Source: Paracoccaceae bacterium (GTDB lineage Bacteria; Pseudomonadota; Alphaproteobacteria; Rhodobacterales; Rhodobacteraceae). Taken from it: a stretch of 9,055 nucleotides of DNA. The notes beneath the pieces were generated by a model. The model was not told the DNA's origin and ran no database searches. It saw only the letters and a program-made list of their open reading frames with translations. This document shows positions 6,384-9,055 of this stretch, piece by piece. The position numbers were made by a program, and so were the translations under genes. The DNA lies in assembly GCA_006227805.1 (NCBI GenBank), contig SBFT01000038.1:1-9055 (forward strand). The letters are read 5' to 3'. How positions within the stretch are numbered: position 1 is the stretch's first letter; each line of letters starts with the position of its first letter.

Positions 6384-7661
6384 ATGGGTTACACGATCGC
6401 CGAGAAGATCCTGGCGCGCGCCTCGGGGCAGGAACATGTGCGCGCGGGCGACGAATTGCGGGTCCGGCCCGACTTCGTGATCGCCTATGATTTTCCGGGC
6501 TACACGGACGTGATCTTCCGCCAGATGGAGGACGAGTTCGGCATCGAGCGCGTCGCCGATCCGCAGCGCTTCGCGCTGTTCATCGACCACATGGTCCCCG
6601 CCGCCACCACCCAGGAGGAGGAGCTGCACGAGATCACGCGCAGCTGGGGCGCGAAGAACGACGTGCCGGTCTACGAGGGCAAGGGCATCGGCCACCAGGT
6701 GGCGGCGGAACTGGGCTATGCCACGCCCGGCGCCTTCGTCGTGCATTTCGACGGACATATCTCGCAACTGGGCACCTTCGGCACGCTGGCCATCGGCGTG
6801 CGGCGCCACCTGCTCGAGGCCTTCGTGAAGGAGCGGATCAAGTTCAAGGTGCCTGAGACCACGCGCATCGATCTGACCGGCCGGCTTCAGCCGGGCGTCA
6901 CCGCGCGCGACGTCTTCCACCACATCGTGCGCGTGCTGGGCCCGCGCAGCTGCCGCGGGACCGTGATGGAGCTGGGCGGCGAGGCGATCGCGGCGATGAG
7001 CCTCGAAAGCCGCCAGACGATCACCTGCCTTGCGATGTTCACCGGCGCCATCACCGCCATCATCAATCCCGACGAAAAGGCGCTCGACTATATCCGCCCG
7101 CGCCAGCGGCTGGACATCGCGCCGCTGGCTTCAGACCCCGATGCGGTCTACGCCGCGCGTCACGAGATCGACGTCTCGACGCTGGAGCCCGTGGCGGTGA
7201 TCCCGCCCAGCCCCGCCAACACGCGCGACCTGAGCGAGGTCGCCGGCACCGAGGTGCAGGTGGGCTATCTCGGCTCCTGCGCATCGGGCCGGGTCGAGGA
7301 CCTGGCCCTGGCGGCCGAGGTGCTGGAAGGGCGCAAGGTCAAGGACGGCTTCAAGCTCTACGTCATCCCCACCAGCAAGGAGATCATGGAGAAGGCGGCC
7401 GAACAGGGCATCCTGACCCGCCTGATCGCGGCGGGGGCCTTCGTGTCGTCGTCATCCTGCGACTATTGCTTCGGGCGGATGGGGGTGATGCGGGCGGGCC
7501 AGCGCGCGGTCTCGACCGGCACGCTGAACGTGCGCGGCCGGATGGGATCGCCCGACAGCGACATCTACATCGTGAACGCGGCGGCGGTCGCGGCGGCGGC
7601 CATCGAGGGCCGCATCACCGATCCGCGCCCCTATCTGACCGGGGCGGGCCATGGCGCTTGA
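6384..7661 (+). CDS. Aconitase-superfamily dehydratase, large subunit (LeuC/HacA/DmdA-like, divergent)
   Basis: This 425-residue protein has the size and order of the large subunit of the two-subunit aconitase family (3-isopropylmalate isomerase LeuC, homoaconitase HacA, 2,3-dimethylmalate dehydratase DmdA). The three [4Fe-4S] cysteines are present: Cys299 in GYLGSCASGR, and Cys359 and Cys362 in SSSCDYCFG, spaced 60 and 63 residues as in E. coli LeuC. The Asp68-His69 pair (FIDHMVP) and Asp123/His125 are also kept. Several substrate-site positions differ by manual alignment: GDSHT reads FDGHI, SCTN reads SCAS, and NRNFxGR reads TLNVRGR. The start ATG has GGGAGGT 6 bases upstream. The gene overlaps the small-subunit gene by 11 bases. 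The context (TRAP uptake, IclR, lyase) argues against leucine biosynthesis and for catabolic hydration/dehydration of a hydroxy-dicarboxylate. The exact substrate is unknown. Confidence 0.82.
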   Translation: MGYTIAEKILARASGQEHVRAGDELRVRPDFVIAYDFPGYTDVIFRQMEDEFGIERVADPQRFALFIDHMVPAATTQEEELHEITRSWGAKNDVPVYEGKGIGHQVAAELGYATPGAFVVHFDGHISQLGTFGTLAIGVRRHLLEAFVKERIKFKVPETTRIDLTGRLQPGVTARDVFHHIVRVLGPRSCRGTVMELGGEAIAAMSLESRQTITCLAMFTGAITAIINPDEKALDYIRPRQRLDIAPLASDPDAVYAARHEIDVSTLEPVAVIPPSPANTRDLSEVAGTEVQVGYLGSCASGRVEDLALAAEVLEGRKVKDGFKLYVIPTSKEIMEKAAEQGILTRLIAAGAFVSSSSCDYCFGRMGVMRAGQRAVSTGTLNVRGRMGSPDSDIYIVNAAAVAAAAIEGRITDPRPYLTGAGHGA

Positions 7662-8172
7662 GAACCTGCGCGGCCGCGTGGCCTGGATCTTCGAGGACGA
7701 GGATTTCGACGTCGACCAGATCGTCGGCGTGAAGAACATCAAGATCAAGGACCCCGCCGAACTGGGCCGCCTGTGCCTTGCCGCCGAGGAGCCGGACTTC
7801 GCCCGGAAGGTGCAGCCCGGCGATCTTCTGGTCGGCAATCACAACTTCGGCTACGGACACCCCCATTACCCCCCGATGATCGGGATGCGGCATCTGGGCG
7901 TCGCGGGCGTCGTCGCCGAAAGCTTCGCGCCCGGCTACTGGCGCGGCGAGATCGCGATGGGCTTTCCGCAGGTCGTCTGCCCCGGCATCCTGGGCGCGGT
8001 GTCGCGCTGGGACGAGATCGAGGTGGACTGGGCCGCCGGGCGCCTGCGCAACCTGACGACGGGAACCGAATTGCCGATCGAACCCCTCAGCGAGGGCGAC
8101 CGCCAGATGCTCGAGGCAGGCGGCATCGTCGGATATCTGCACGCCCGCGAGCGCGAGGAGGCCGGGACATGA
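7651..8172 (+). CDS. Aconitase-superfamily dehydratase, small (swivel) subunit (LeuD/DmdB-like, divergent)
   Basis: This 173-residue protein is the swivel-domain partner of the preceding large subunit, with the normal length for archaeal-type LeuD/HacB/DmdB. The family frame is clear: RGRVAWIFEDEDFDVDQI at the N-terminus (in place of the usual GDNIDTD-type stretch), VQPGDLLVGNHNFGYG at 54-69, GVAGVVAESFA at 83-93 and MGFPQVVCPGI at 103-113. The active-site loop is not canonical: where the family has NFGCGSSREHAP this protein has NFGYGHPHYPPM (65-76), so the catalytic Ser and substrate-binding Arg of aconitases are replaced by His70 and His72 in my alignment. The ATG lies inside the end of the large-subunit gene (11-base overlap), which suggests translational coupling, and its stop overlaps the next start as ATGA. 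Together with the large subunit it should form a heteromeric cytoplasmic enzyme. Confidence 0.82.
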   Translation: MALENLRGRVAWIFEDEDFDVDQIVGVKNIKIKDPAELGRLCLAAEEPDFARKVQPGDLLVGNHNFGYGHPHYPPMIGMRHLGVAGVVAESFAPGYWRGEIAMGFPQVVCPGILGAVSRWDEIEVDWAAGRLRNLTTGTELPIEPLSEGDRQMLEAGGIVGYLHAREREEAGT

Positions 8173-9055
8173 TCGAGGATGCAACCGCCAGGGATTTCGC
8201 CGCGAAACTGCGGGCGGGCGACACGGTCTTCGTCGCGGGCTGTTTCGACGCGATGTCGGCGATGCTGGCCGAGAAGGCGGGCGCGCCTGCGGTCATGACC
8301 TCGGGCTTCGCGGTCTCGGCCACGCATCTGGGCTTTCCCGATGTCGAGCTTTACACCATGACCGAAAACCTGACCGTCGTGCGCAATGTGGTGAACGCGG
8401 TGGGCATCCCGGTCGTCGCCGATACCGACACGGGCTATGGCAACGCCATCAACGTGATGCGCACCGTGCGCGAATTCGAACAGGCGGGCGTCAGCGCCAT
8501 GATCTTCGAGGATCAGCTGGCCCCGAAACGCTGTCCGGCGGCGGCCAACAAGGTCGAACTGCTCTCGGCCTACGAACACGCGGGCAAGATCCGCGCCGCG
8601 ATCCAGGCCCGCCGCAATCCCGATACGATCATCATCGCCCGCACCGATGCGCCCACCGAGGCCGAGGCGATCGCCCGCGCGAGGATGTATGTCGAGGCGG
8701 GCGCGGACCTGGTGCAGCCGATCAGCAAGACCTTCCGCGATTTCGACGGGTTGAAGCGCTTCCGCGATGCGGTCGGCGTGCCGCTGTCGCTGCAGATCCT
8801 GGGCTGGCTCGAGACCGACCTGACCCCCGACCAGATCCGGCAGGTGGCGGGCCTTGCGGTGTTCCCGCTGGTCGGGCTGATGACGGCCGCCCGCGCCATG
8901 CAGGACAACTATGCGCGCCTCATGCAGGACCTGGGCACCGCCCGCCTGCCGCATCCGGTTATGACGATGCCCGACTTCAAGACCTTCATCGGCTTCGAGG
9001 AAGTCGAGGAACGCCAGGCCCGCTTCCTGGTGGCCGATATCCAGACAGGGCTCGC
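8169..9055 (+). CDS. Isocitrate lyase/PEP mutase superfamily enzyme (2,3-dimethylmalate lyase-like), 3' end cut by window
   Basis: The visible 295 residues form a near-complete beta/alpha-barrel of the ICL/PEP mutase superfamily, whose members cleave 2-hydroxy acids such as 2-methylisocitrate, 2,3-dimethylmalate or oxaloacetate, usually releasing pyruvate or a similar product. Seen motifs are AGCFDAMSAMLAEKAG (23-38), the metal-binding ADTDTGYGN (84-92; Asp85, Asp87), FEDQ (113-116; Glu114), KRC (120-122; the candidate catalytic Cys122) and IARTD (156-160). Two sites deviate: the usual KRCGH loop reads KRCPA, and the NMxE segment reads GWLE (212-215). The ATG overlaps the small-subunit stop as ATGA and has GGAGG 7 bases upstream, so it belongs to the same operon. 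Members are usually about 285-305 residues long, so only a few codons should be missing. It probably cleaves the product of the upstream hydratase. Confidence 0.87.
   Translation, partial: MIEDATARDFAAKLRAGDTVFVAGCFDAMSAMLAEKAGAPAVMTSGFAVSATHLGFPDVELYTMTENLTVVRNVVNAVGIPVVADTDTGYGNAINVMRTVREFEQAGVSAMIFEDQLAPKRCPAAANKVELLSAYEHAGKIRAAIQARRNPDTIIIARTDAPTEAEAIARARMYVEAGADLVQPISKTFRDFDGLKRFRDAVGVPLSLQILGWLETDLTPDQIRQVAGLAVFPLVGLMTAARAMQDNYARLMQDLGTARLPHPVMTMPDFKTFIGFEEVEERQARFLVADIQTGL

Noticed and set aside
5883..6923. Minus-strand open frame across the IclR gene, operator 2 and the large-subunit start
   Set aside because: It crosses two well-supported genes and their promoter region, and reads as a GC-rich shadow without motifs or a binding site.
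6384..8172. Reading the two aconitase-family genes as leucine-biosynthetic leuCD
   Set aside because: There is no leuA or leuB nearby, the operon contains a C-C lyase and is linked to a TRAP importer, and the active-site residues differ from LeuC/LeuD in both subunits.
7935..8954. Minus-strand open frame opposite the small subunit and lyase genes
   Set aside because: It is antisense to genes with clear family motifs and has no recognisable domain.
1..9055. Search by eye for CRISPR arrays, tRNA or rRNA genes, insertion sequences, attachment sites and prophage genes
   Set aside because: No regularly spaced repeats, transposase or integrase frames, terminal inverted repeats or RNA gene signatures were seen. 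This cannot exclude small non-coding RNAs.

Overview
The window is about 9 kb of GC-rich bacterial DNA with tightly packed genes, many overlapping or nearly touching stops and starts, and strong GGAGG-type ribosome binding sites. The base composition, a tripartite TRAP uptake system and an IclR-regulated catabolic locus suggest an alphaproteobacterium, probably a Rhodobacterales or Paracoccus-like organism; this is an inference, since no taxonomic marker is present. No rRNA, tRNA, CRISPR array, insertion sequence or phage gene was seen, and no gene-free stretch exceeds about 140 bases.

Left part (1-2332): a bile acid:sodium symporter (BASS) family carrier on the + strand converges on a BenE-family benzoate/H+ symporter on the - strand. 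Their stop codons share a single CTAG. These two carriers have no visible link to the rest of the locus apart from also moving organic acids.

Middle part (2333-5384, - strand): a complete TRAP transporter in the order dctP - dctQ - dctM. A hairpin followed by a U-run lies between dctP and dctQ, and dctM starts at a TTG.

Right part (5385-9055, + strand): an IclR-family regulator is divergent from dctP. It is followed by an aconitase-superfamily large subunit, its small (swivel) subunit, and an isocitrate lyase/PEP mutase superfamily enzyme cut by the window end. The three enzyme genes overlap by 11 and 4 bases and look like one operon.

The main observation is that the locus forms one putative regulon. 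A 15-bp palindrome (TTTCA-N5-TGAAA) lies upstream of both dctP and the enzyme operon. In each case exactly 13 bp separate it from a perfect TTGACA -35 box. The likely reading is that the IclR regulator controls uptake (TRAP) and breakdown (dehydratase plus C-C lyase) of an unidentified, possibly alkyl-substituted, C4-type dicarboxylate. The gene set resembles the 2,3-dimethylmalate dehydratase (DmdA/DmdB) plus 2,3-dimethylmalate lyase (Dml) module. However, all three enzymes have lost or replaced key substrate-site residues of their families while keeping the cofactor/metal ligands, so the real chemistry may be different and undescribed.
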